From Neobacillus massiliamazoniensis (GTDB taxonomy: Bacteria > Bacillota > Bacilli > Bacillales > Cytobacillaceae): 64,000 bases of DNA. Each line of letters starts with the position of its first letter. The stretch's first letter is position 1. This document shows, piece by piece, positions 35,275 through 42,597 of this stretch. The DNA lies in assembly GCF_001048695.1 (NCBI RefSeq), contig NZ_CVRB01000002.1, positions 806,001 to 870,000 of the forward strand. Reading direction: 5' to 3'. The notes beneath the pieces are model-generated. The model saw only the letters and a program-made list of their open reading frames with translations, was not told the DNA's origin and did no database searches. Position numbers and translations under genes: made by a program.

Positions 35275-35319
35275 GGAGGATGTCCCAATAGTATAACTTT
35301 TAGTGGCACCTCCTTTTTA
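35275..35319 (+). terminator. Terminator of lctP within composite repeat
   Basis: GGAGGATGTCCC pairs roughly with GTGGCACCTCC, followed by TTTTTATT. The counterpart in the inverse copy lies at about 40719-40750. Confidence 0.6.
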
Positions 35320-35525
35320 TTAATGGTCTGTTAAACTTGTCTGTTGATTTCCGCTCCAGGCGTTCGCTTTCCGCGGGCGTGCCGGGGAGCCTCCTCGGCG
35401 CTTTGGCGCCTGCGGGGTCTCCCCTGCCCCGTACTCCCGCAGGAGTCGAACGCCTTCCGCTCCAATCAACATAGCGGAAAAATTATCATGAACTTTGTAC
35501 TTATTGTGGTGCCTGGCATTTCTTA
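35275..35525 (-). mobile_element. Composite MITE-like repeat, copy E
   Basis: A relative of the GGCTGTGTTAAA family with GGTCTGTTAAA at one edge, a GC-rich palindromic core (short form) and ATCAACATAGCGGAAAAAT at the other. Extra flanking blocks (TATTAATGGTCTGTTAA on the left, GAACTTTGTA...GTGCCT on the right) are shared with the inverted copy at 40447-40755. Confidence 0.75.
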
Positions 35526-35526
35526 T

Positions 35527-36600
35527 TTATTTACAACTAATGGTAGAATTTATCAATCCAAGCATCTCGGCAAAATCAAATGGAGCTTTTAGTCTCACAC
35601 ATTCAGCAAATTGAGAGACAAGCTTCAAAGTCTCAATACTTTGTACAGGATAGTGCCCTGCAGCGCTTTCTGCCGACAACATGACAGCATTCGTCCCATC
35701 CATTACAGCTTGAAATACATCCGTGACTTCTGCCCTTGTTGGTAATGGGGTTTCCACCATCGATTGCAGCATTTGTGTAGCAGTAATAACATAGGTATCC
35801 ATCCGGTTACACTCACTTATCATCGCTTTTTGTAATAGTGGAATCCATTGGAAAGGAAGTTCGACACCAAGGTCACCCCGGGCAATCATCACAGCATCGG
35901 TCTCTTTACAAATTTCTTGAAAATTTCGGACTGCCTCCATCGTTTCAATTTTTGCCACTAACTGAGGAGTATGTCCTTGTTTAGACTCGATAAAATTTCG
36001 GACTTCTTTAATATGTGATGCCTTCCGGATAAATGAACAAGCAATGTAATCCATTTCCTCTTGTAAAAGGAATTCGATGTCCTGTTTATCTTTTTTAGTA
36101 ATAGCAGGTAAACTCGTTATAACACCCGGAAGATTGACCCCTTTATGCGAAGATATTTCCCCACCTGTTTTAACAGTAGTGATAACTCCTCTTTGTTCCA
36201 CATTAGTAACCAACAATTCTACCGCACCATCATTAATCAGTATTCGATTCTCTGGCTTTACATCATTAACTAAACCTTGATAATCAACACTTGCCTGTTT
36301 ATTATCCCCAACCACTTCATCAATGAGAAGTGTAAAGGTCTGCCCAGATTTAAGTATGACTTTTTCATCTTTAACTTTCCCTAATCGGATTTTTGGACCT
36401 TGGAGGTCACCTAATAATTTGATTTTATGCCCAGTCTCTTCACTAAGTGATTTTATTAATCGAATAACACTATGATGACTCTCGTGGGTCCCATGGGAAA
36501 AATTCAATCGGGCGATCGTCATACCATGATGAATGAGGTCAGTAAGAACTTTTTTATCATTACTAGCAGGTCCAATGGTACAAATACGATTAATCGGCAT
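35527..36600 (-). CDS. Pyruvate kinase lacking the C-terminal domain
   Basis: 357-aa pyruvate kinase-like protein. The N terminus RICTIGPASN, substrate-site LNFSHG, DLQGPKIRLG, the catalytic-loop IACSFIR, KIET and MIARGDLGVE are all present, so the A and B domains look intact. Standard bacterial enzymes are about 470-585 aa; the ~120-aa allosteric C domain is missing and the protein stops at TISCK. The ATG at 36600 is chosen because GGAGGTGAT lies 5 nt upstream, inside the longer frame. It follows gerC by 30 bp, apparently as the fourth gene of the germination operon. Confidence 0.85.
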   Translation of the reverse strand: MPINRICTIGPASNDKKVLTDLIHHGMTIARLNFSHGTHESHHSVIRLIKSLSEETGHKIKLLGDLQGPKIRLGKVKDEKVILKSGQTFTLLIDEVVGDNKQASVDYQGLVNDVKPENRILINDGAVELLVTNVEQRGVITTVKTGGEISSHKGVNLPGVITSLPAITKKDKQDIEFLLQEEMDYIACSFIRKASHIKEVRNFIESKQGHTPQLVAKIETMEAVRNFQEICKETDAVMIARGDLGVELPFQWIPLLQKAMISECNRMDTYVITATQMLQSMVETPLPTRAEVTDVFQAVMDGTNAVMLSAESAAGHYPVQSIETLKLVSQFAECVRLKAPFDFAEMLGLINSTISCK

Positions 36601-36630
36601 AGTCATCACCTCCATAACATTCATTAACGG

Positions 36631-37752
36631 TTAGTTAATGATCCCTTTCTTCGTAATTTCTACCTGAATCGTAGGAACAAAATGCACTTTTTGATAGTTG
36701 CTACCCCAGTCTTTCTTCTGATTCTTCCAAATTTCAGGATGGAACGCCATAAGTTGTCTGCCAATACCTAATGCGTCGCAGCGGGCTTTTTGCATTTTAT
36801 CAAGAGTTTCTTTTACTACTACAGTCATCTCTTTAGTAAGATACTGGTTTAATTGCGCTACCAGTTTTTTATCATATAAGCGATCTTTCGGATATTCTAC
36901 AATACTCACTTTCCATTTTAAATTCAAATTAACCGTAATTTGATCACCCGATTGAATCAGTACTTTCATTTTTCGCTTTGATTTGTCTATATTAAAGCTC
37001 AAAAAATCATGACTGATTTGATGACCCTTCGGTTTACTTATTTTTCTTGTGAATCTCGCCGTTTTCCCTGGTTTGTTTTTCAAAAATAAATACATGGTAG
37101 ATTCTTCAGGACTCAGTGTACCTGTGATTTGATGGTTATGAAACATAGCACCACGGGAAACATCCACCCGTTTCCCTTTTTTCTCAAGGTATGGAAGAAC
37201 AAAATCTTCACCGGGGTCCATCAAAATAGGGTACATAGTTTCAACGCTCCCCTTGGGAACGGTAGTAGTCACTTCTTTACTCTTGATTAATTCATCAATT
37301 TCCTCTGCAATCAAAACATTCCCAACTTTTTTTAGGGCAAATAAATCTGCCGCCTTCCCTTTCACTACGCCGATCCTGGCGTTTAAGGAACTCTTAGGAT
37401 CACGGTAAAAAACATCGAGGATCGGATAAATATCTTGTTTTGCCAGTTCTTCACCAATCAGAACAACCCGATTTTTATAAGCACGAAGATATCGTGATAT
37501 CTGATCGTCTGCATTATCGCGGGCTTCCCTTGGAGTATTACCAACTGTTAAAATAATATCGTTTGTAGGATTTCCTTGTTCGCTAGCAGGCACGTCCCGT
37601 ATGACAGTGGTCATGAGAATCTTGCTATTCGGTCCGAGATCATACCCTGCTCCATAAATCAAACGGGCATTCTTTAAAAGATCTTGATCCCAACAACCAG
37701 TCATGAACAGGAGGATGAAAACAGCTTCGCATAAAAAGCAGATCCTTTTCAT
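36631..37752 (-). CDS. gerAC: Spore germination lipoprotein GerAC/GerKC type
   Basis: C subunit of a GerA-type nutrient germinant receptor, 373 aa. The lipobox LLFMTGCWD at about residues 13-21 gives a lipid-attached Cys20 at the outer face of the spore inner membrane. The DVPASEQ and NRVVLIGEELA segments are typical of the family. It overlaps gerB by 4 bp (ATGA) and is followed by the short pyruvate kinase gene. The specific germinant cannot be deduced. Confidence 0.93.
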   Translation of the reverse strand: MKRICFLCEAVFILLFMTGCWDQDLLKNARLIYGAGYDLGPNSKILMTTVIRDVPASEQGNPTNDIILTVGNTPREARDNADDQISRYLRAYKNRVVLIGEELAKQDIYPILDVFYRDPKSSLNARIGVVKGKAADLFALKKVGNVLIAEEIDELIKSKEVTTTVPKGSVETMYPILMDPGEDFVLPYLEKKGKRVDVSRGAMFHNHQITGTLSPEESTMYLFLKNKPGKTARFTRKISKPKGHQISHDFLSFNIDKSKRKMKVLIQSGDQITVNLNLKWKVSIVEYPKDRLYDKKLVAQLNQYLTKEMTVVVKETLDKMQKARCDALGIGRQLMAFHPEIWKNQKKDWGSNYQKVHFVPTIQVEITKKGIIN

Positions 37753-38843
37753 CTGATTTCCGCCGCCCCTTTCCTAAGAAAGTACGCCAAACAGAGCAGG
37801 ATTAATGGAAGTACAATAATTAATGAATAATGAGTAATCGCAACCATTCGATCATATAAGTCACTAATTGCTGGATCTTGGGCTATCAGACCCAAAATAA
37901 AGAGTATGAATAGAGCATAAGGGACGGCCTTTTTATGTTCGCCCCTGTGAAAGAAGTGACCAAACCCAACCGATGCCACGTATGTCCAAGCAACGAGGGA
38001 AGTAGTAACAACAAAGATCCATAACGATAAAAAGATCAAATCGATTCGATTAATAACCTGAAAGGAGAAACCTTTTAGCATGTAGAGGAGAGGTTCCGAT
38101 ACCTCAGGCATGACCGCCGGACTGAAAATGATTAAACTGGTAAACACTTCAAAAGTGTAAAAGAGGGTAACCACCATATTCGCTAAAGAAACTGCCTTTA
38201 ATTTCCCGCCACTTTTCCCTTCAACAAATGGATAAATCACCAATATATTTTCATACCCAGTTAAAGGAAACAATGCATCATTCGCTCCTTTGATAATTTT
38301 CCCCCATCCTGCTTCTGTTATAGGAAAAATATAACTGAAGTTCATTCTGACATAACCCATCAAGGATAATATCACCATCACAAAGACCGTGAACGAAGAG
38401 AGGACAAACAGTCTGGCAATTACTCGAAGGTTTTCTTTTGCCAAATACATACAGGTAAGAAGAGTGAGAAGTAATAATGCCCATCTAGGTGTTTCTTGCA
38501 GCACCCACTTTCCTACGACATCGGCAAACTTCCCTAGAGCAGCTCCTGCAGAAAGCAGGTAATAGCCAATATAAGCAAAGCAAAGCAGATTTCCAAGAAA
38601 TTTCCCAGTAATCTTCGGTAAGAAACTATATAGCGTATCGGAAGGAAATTGTTTGCAAAGAGCACAAAGAATCAAAATAATTATTTGTACGGCCAATCCG
38701 GCGATTAAAGCAGAAATCCACGCTCCCCCCTTGGCGCTTGCTTGCAGTTTATAAGGAAGCGATAAAATTCCTACCCCCACTTGGGACTGTATAACAAAAA
38801 ACATGAGCTGTCCTTGAGTAATTTTATTCTTTTCCGGTATCAT
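37749..38843 (-). CDS. gerAB: Spore germination permease-like protein GerAB type
   Basis: 364-aa, about 10-helix APC-like protein that forms the germinant-binding subunit of the receptor. The N terminus KITQGQLMFFVIQSQVGVGILSLPY is the family signature. It overlaps gerA by 20 bp and gerC by 4 bp, so the three are co-translated. Ligand-binding residues are not identifiable by eye. Confidence 0.94.
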   Translation of the reverse strand: MIPEKNKITQGQLMFFVIQSQVGVGILSLPYKLQASAKGGAWISALIAGLAVQIIILILCALCKQFPSDTLYSFLPKITGKFLGNLLCFAYIGYYLLSAGAALGKFADVVGKWVLQETPRWALLLLTLLTCMYLAKENLRVIARLFVLSSFTVFVMVILSLMGYVRMNFSYIFPITEAGWGKIIKGANDALFPLTGYENILVIYPFVEGKSGGKLKAVSLANMVVTLFYTFEVFTSLIIFSPAVMPEVSEPLLYMLKGFSFQVINRIDLIFLSLWIFVVTTSLVAWTYVASVGFGHFFHRGEHKKAVPYALFILFILGLIAQDPAISDLYDRMVAITHYSLIIVLPLILLCLAYFLRKGAAEIR

Positions 38844-40350
38844 CCTGTTCCCACTCCCTTGAATTTCTTTCTTGATTCATCCTTTGTGGATGAGGATCAT
38901 GGGGGCGTTGATTCAAGCTCCAGATAGGAAAACGAATAAATGTATCCTTCAAATCTTTAATTCGAAGAGGCATGACAGGCGCAAAATAGGCTGTACCAAA
39001 GCACTCTAATTTACATAAGTGAATTAAGACGAAAAGCATGCCAAACGTAATCCCGATTAAACCGAACATTGCAGCCAGGATCATGAGAGGGAACCCCAGA
39101 ATGCGCATTGCAATACTTAATTCATGAGACGGTGCGACAAAAGAAGAAATAGCTGTTAGGGCGACAACAATTACCATTGGATATGAAATCAATCCAGCTC
39201 TTACAACCGATTCACCGATGACCAAGCCACCAACAATACCGATGGTTTGACCTACCCGGCTCGGCAAACGAACCCCTGCTTCACGCAGTACTTCTAATGT
39301 AAGCTGCATAAAAAATGCCTCCACAATAGGTGGGAATGGAACCCTGTCAATCGTACTTTTTACTGAAAAAATCAAATTTTCCGGGAGAATTTCAGGGTGA
39401 AAGCCAATAATCGCAATATATAAAGCAGGTATAAGAGTGGCGATGATAAAGCTCATCAAACGGATCAACCGTAGGAACGATCCGGAAATCCACCCGCTGT
39501 TATAATCACCCGGGCTTTGAAAAAAGGCAAAGAAAGTCACCGGTAAAATCAGGGCAGAGGGGTCTCCATCAGATAGAATAACGACGCGCCCTTCCATAAG
39601 GTGAGCTACAGCCCGATCCGGTCTTTCCGATAATAAGGTTTGCGGAAAGAGGGAAAATGAGTTATCTTGAATCATTTCGGCAATGAATCCAGGCGAAATC
39701 GTGGTGTCCATCGTAATAGAATCAATTCTATGATCCACTTCCATGATCAAATCCGGATTCGCCAGGTCCTGCATATAGAGAAGAGCTAATTTTGTTTTGG
39801 TTTCCTTTCCAATTTGGTAATAGCGAACAACTAGATTCGGATTTCGAATGCGCTTTCGAACGAGATATAGATTCGTCATGAGGTCCTCTATAAAACCATC
39901 ATGAGCGCCGCGAATAACCCCTTCGTTCTCTGGCTCCAAAATACTCCGTTTATTAACTGCAGTTACATTGACAACAAAAGCCTCTCCTGTACCTTCGAAT
40001 ACCAATACGCAATTTCCTTGAATTAAGGCAAAGGGTACCTCGCTGAAATCCGTTTTTTTTGTAATTTCCAAAGAAGTAATGACTTTATCAACGGTTCCTT
40101 CTCTTTTTTCTTCTATAGGCTGGATGATCTCGTTTTGAATTCTTTGTAGATCAGTTAGGGATTCTATAAAGAAAATGAGACCATCCAACTGATTAAACCT
40201 AATGCTCCGCCATTTCAGATCATTTGAATGAAACAGTTGGTTTTCAATATATTCCTTATTTTTTTCTAAAGAAGAATAAACAGCCATTTCCATATGTGGT
40301 CTTTTTTCTGTCCGGTTGTTCGAAAACAATTTTCTGAAAAGATCCATCAT
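38824..40350 (-). CDS. gerAA: Spore germination protein GerAA type
   Basis: 508-aa A subunit of the germinant receptor. It has an N-terminal cytoplasmic domain (about 1-270) followed by a membrane region with about five helices (IIATLIPALYIAIIGFHPE to the GLIGITFGMLFVLIHL area). The conserved PFPPIVEAFFMQLTLEVLREA segment is present. GGTGGAGT precedes the ATG. First gene of gerAABC(-pyk); such operons are transcribed in the forespore by sigma-G, but no promoter was called. Confidence 0.94.
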   Translation of the reverse strand: MMDLFRKLFSNNRTEKRPHMEMAVYSSLEKNKEYIENQLFHSNDLKWRSIRFNQLDGLIFFIESLTDLQRIQNEIIQPIEEKREGTVDKVITSLEITKKTDFSEVPFALIQGNCVLVFEGTGEAFVVNVTAVNKRSILEPENEGVIRGAHDGFIEDLMTNLYLVRKRIRNPNLVVRYYQIGKETKTKLALLYMQDLANPDLIMEVDHRIDSITMDTTISPGFIAEMIQDNSFSLFPQTLLSERPDRAVAHLMEGRVVILSDGDPSALILPVTFFAFFQSPGDYNSGWISGSFLRLIRLMSFIIATLIPALYIAIIGFHPEILPENLIFSVKSTIDRVPFPPIVEAFFMQLTLEVLREAGVRLPSRVGQTIGIVGGLVIGESVVRAGLISYPMVIVVALTAISSFVAPSHELSIAMRILGFPLMILAAMFGLIGITFGMLFVLIHLCKLECFGTAYFAPVMPLRIKDLKDTFIRFPIWSLNQRPHDPHPQRMNQERNSREWEQDDTGKE

Positions 40351-40446
40351 TCTACTCCACCTAGGTTCAAGCCAATTTTTATTAATTTAACCATTAAAAG
40401 GAGCATTATTCTTTGATGCTGCAGATAAAATTGATAGATTTAATAA

Positions 40447-40755
40447 AAATAGAGGCTGTCCCAAAAGGTGTTAGGCATCACTATATGAACAAAGTTCATA
40501 ATATTCTTCCGCTATGTTGATTGGAGCGGAAGGCGCTCGATCCTCGAAAATGCTATCGCATTTCCTTCGTGCGGTGTTGATTCAAAGATGATAATTCAAC
40601 GTCCTACGGGAGTACGGGGCAGGGGAGACCCTGGAGGCGCAGGTAGCGCCGAGAAGGCTCCCCGGACCGCCACTAAAGCGGAAATCAACAGACAAAGATT
40701 AACAGACCATTAATAAAAAGGGGGTGCAATACTTTTGGGGCACCCTCGATTCAAA
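40447..40755 (+). mobile_element. Composite MITE-like repeat, copy F
   Basis: Inverted relative to copy E. The outer ends GAGGCTGTCCCAAAAG (left) and CTTTTGGGGCACCCTC (right) are near-perfect inverted repeats. The core is the long form with the ATGCTATCGCATTTCC block. Together, E and F bracket the pyk-ger operon. Confidence 0.75.
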
Positions 40756-40787
40756 AAAATAGCTCACTGGGAACTCCCAGTGAGCTT
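40752..40787 (-). terminator. Terminator of the SMR efflux operon
   Basis: AGCTCACTGGGA / TCCCAGTGAGCT perfect stem; on the minus strand it is followed by ATTTTTTT. Confidence 0.85.
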
Positions 40788-40837
40788 AAAAGTTTTGTAA
40801 CTTATGAAAGAGGGCAATTATTAATTGTTATGTAAAA

Positions 40838-41155
40838 CTATGATAATAATTTCAGTCCTGTTACCCCAATAATGATTGCACCGAGACTTGCAAGTCGAGA
40901 CCAACTTCTTCCCTCACCATAAAAAATCATATTTAAAAGCACCGCACCGGCTGTACCGATACCGGTCCATACAGCATACGCTACGCTTGTATCCAAATAC
41001 TGAAACGAAGTATAGATAAATGCAAAGGAGGCACTGAGCCCTCCAAGGTAAATCAACCCATTTTTAACTGTACGCTTTTTGCTGAATAAGTTCAGCCCCC
41101 ATACACCTATTAATTCATTAACTGCTGCAAAGAAAACAAATACCCATCCCATCAT
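40838..41155 (-). CDS. yvdR: SMR-family efflux subunit (YvdR-like)
   Basis: 105-aa, four-helix small multidrug resistance protein. The N-terminal membrane Glu14 in AAVNELIG is the proton/substrate-coupling residue of the family, and DTSVAYAVWTGIGTAG is the typical helix-3 motif. It overlaps its partner by 4 bp. Two-component SMR pairs with a TetR gene match B. subtilis yvdTSR; guanidinium-type cations are possible substrates. Confidence 0.88.
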   Translation of the reverse strand: MMGWVFVFFAAVNELIGVWGLNLFSKKRTVKNGLIYLGGLSASFAFIYTSFQYLDTSVAYAVWTGIGTAGAVLLNMIFYGEGRSWSRLASLGAIIIGVTGLKLLS

Positions 41156-41490
41156 TGTTCAGCCCTTTTCCCCTTTTTATTATCTGACATCTTTAATCCA
41201 ATAACTCCTGCAAGGACCATAATAATGAAGAACACCTTTACTAAACTTACTTGTTCATTAAAAAGAAAGACGTCCATCAAGAATGTTCCTATTGTTCCTG
41301 CCCCAGCAAAAATGGCATATACTGTTCCAGTCGGTAATGTTTCACAGGCCTTGGCAAGAAAATGAAGGTCCAACATTATAAAAATAACAATGAAAAACCA
41401 TTCCCACCAATTGGAAGCAGTATGGAAGCCGTATATCCAGACCAATTCCGAAAGACTGGTTAAAAGTACATATATCCATGCTTTGTTCAT
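41152..41490 (-). CDS. yvdS: SMR-family efflux subunit (YvdS-like)
   Basis: 112-aa SMR protein with Glu15 in TSLSELVWIYG and PTGTVYAIFAGAGTIGT in helix 3. The C terminus is basic (KKGKRAEQ). It is co-transcribed with yvdR, giving a heterodimeric pump. The ribosome binding site region lies next to a palindromic operator. Confidence 0.88.
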   Translation of the reverse strand: MNKAWIYVLLTSLSELVWIYGFHTASNWWEWFFIVIFIMLDLHFLAKACETLPTGTVYAIFAGAGTIGTFLMDVFLFNEQVSLVKVFFIIMVLAGVIGLKMSDNKKGKRAEQ

Positions 41491-41513
41491 TTTTTAATAC
41501 CCCTTAGTTCAAG

Positions 41514-41534
41514 CATGACTGACATTCAGTCATG
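41514..41534. promoter_or_regulatory. TetR operator candidate 1
   Basis: CATGACTGA CAT TCAGTCATG: a perfect 9-bp inverted repeat with a 3-bp spacer in the gap between tetR and yvdS. A related site precedes tetR. Confidence 0.7.
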
Positions 41535-41573
41535 ATAATTCGAAATATCCCCTTTAAATCCCCTTAATACCCC

Positions 41574-42149
41574 TTATTTAATACCTAAACCATGCATCGC
41601 AAACTCTAATACTTCCTTTTTCTTGATATCAGCCATGTTTTTGTCACCATGGGAATATAAAAAGGTTTGCTCTGCTACCGTTTCAATTAGACCAATAAGC
41701 AAAACTGCAGTTTGGTCTGGATCAATCGTTTCACGAATAATACCAGCGGTTTTCGCATCACCCAAGAATTTGCTCATCCATGAATAATATGGAGAATAGA
41801 TGGTTTCCCATTCCTGTAGAAATTCCGTTGAAGCAAGCCCTGCATAGATCATTGCAAAGATTTCCCGATAATCCTTAGCAATTGTAAAGACTACATCAAT
41901 TACAGTCCTTAACTGCTCTACAAAAGAGTCCGTTTCCTTAACATTTTTTTTAATTTCAACCAACATTTTTTCTACCATTACTTGTGCAATGGACGGCATG
42001 ATGGACAATTTTGAAGAAAAATAGATATAAAATGTCCCTTGAGCAATCCCTGCCTTTTTTACGATATCCGATACTTTCGCCTTTTCGATGCCTTGTTCAC
42101 AGAAAACATCAATGGCTGCATGAATGATTTTTGTTTTTTTATTATCCAT
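41574..42149 (-). CDS. yvdT: TetR/AcrR-family regulator (YvdT-like)
   Basis: 191-aa repressor. An N-terminal helix-turn-helix (about 6-52) includes FCEQGIEKAKVSDIVKKAGI and AQGTFYIYFSSK. The C-terminal ligand domain is variable. It lies upstream of, and probably in one transcript with, the SMR pair. Operator-like palindromes before tetR and before yvdS suggest it represses both itself and the pump. Confidence 0.88.
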   Translation of the reverse strand: MDNKKTKIIHAAIDVFCEQGIEKAKVSDIVKKAGIAQGTFYIYFSSKLSIMPSIAQVMVEKMLVEIKKNVKETDSFVEQLRTVIDVVFTIAKDYREIFAMIYAGLASTEFLQEWETIYSPYYSWMSKFLGDAKTAGIIRETIDPDQTAVLLIGLIETVAEQTFLYSHGDKNMADIKKKEVLEFAMHGLGIK

Positions 42150-42597
42150 TTACGCCCCCAATTATGACTGACTATCATTCATTTTAGACGATTTTTGGTA
42201 ATTAGTCAAGGGATTCCCACCTTTTTCTCACATAAGCATCGTATAATTGTAGTTTTATATGAACAAAGGCAATCCCATTGTTTTGTAACCGTTTCGATTA
42301 TTCACCTAATTATAATAAGAATAAAATTATATAACGATAATTTAGATAATTTAGTTTTATAAGAATATTTAGCCCGAATATCCCGAATTATTTCCATATA
42401 TTTCTTTAACAAAGGGAATTATTCCAATATTTCAACGCATTACCATGGAAATGTGGCATAAAGTTTAACGAATTGTGAAGCTTTTTTGAAATACCTTTTG
42501 GTTATATTGACTGGAAATAGTAACTTGCCGCATACTAGCTCATGTAAGAGATGCAACTAAGATATCCAACATCTTAAAGATGAAAAAGGAGGAAATC
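42150..42597. other. Intergenic between tetR and speF
   Basis: Apart from the TetR operator this 448-bp region is AT-rich and probably carries the speF promoter and a leader. I looked for an ornithine-sensing leader peptide like E. coli speFL and saw no convincing one; only a 7-codon frame (MEMWHKV) at about 42445 was noted. Confidence 0.5.
42164..42182. promoter_or_regulatory. TetR operator candidate 2
   Basis: ATGACTGA CTA TCATTCAT: an imperfect palindrome matching the left half of the site at 41514, 14 bases upstream of the tetR start. Confidence 0.55.

Noticed and set aside
35344..35592. 82-aa open frame over the lctP-pyk gap
   Set aside because: It runs through the MITE core and into the antisense of the pyruvate kinase gene.
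41491..41573. Guanidine (ykkC) riboswitch before the SMR pair
   Set aside because: The gap is too short and holds a TetR-type palindrome; control by the adjacent repressor explains it better.
42440..42597. speFL-like ornithine-sensing leader peptide
   Set aside because: Only very short frames without a good ribosome binding site are present, and none resembles the E. coli leader.
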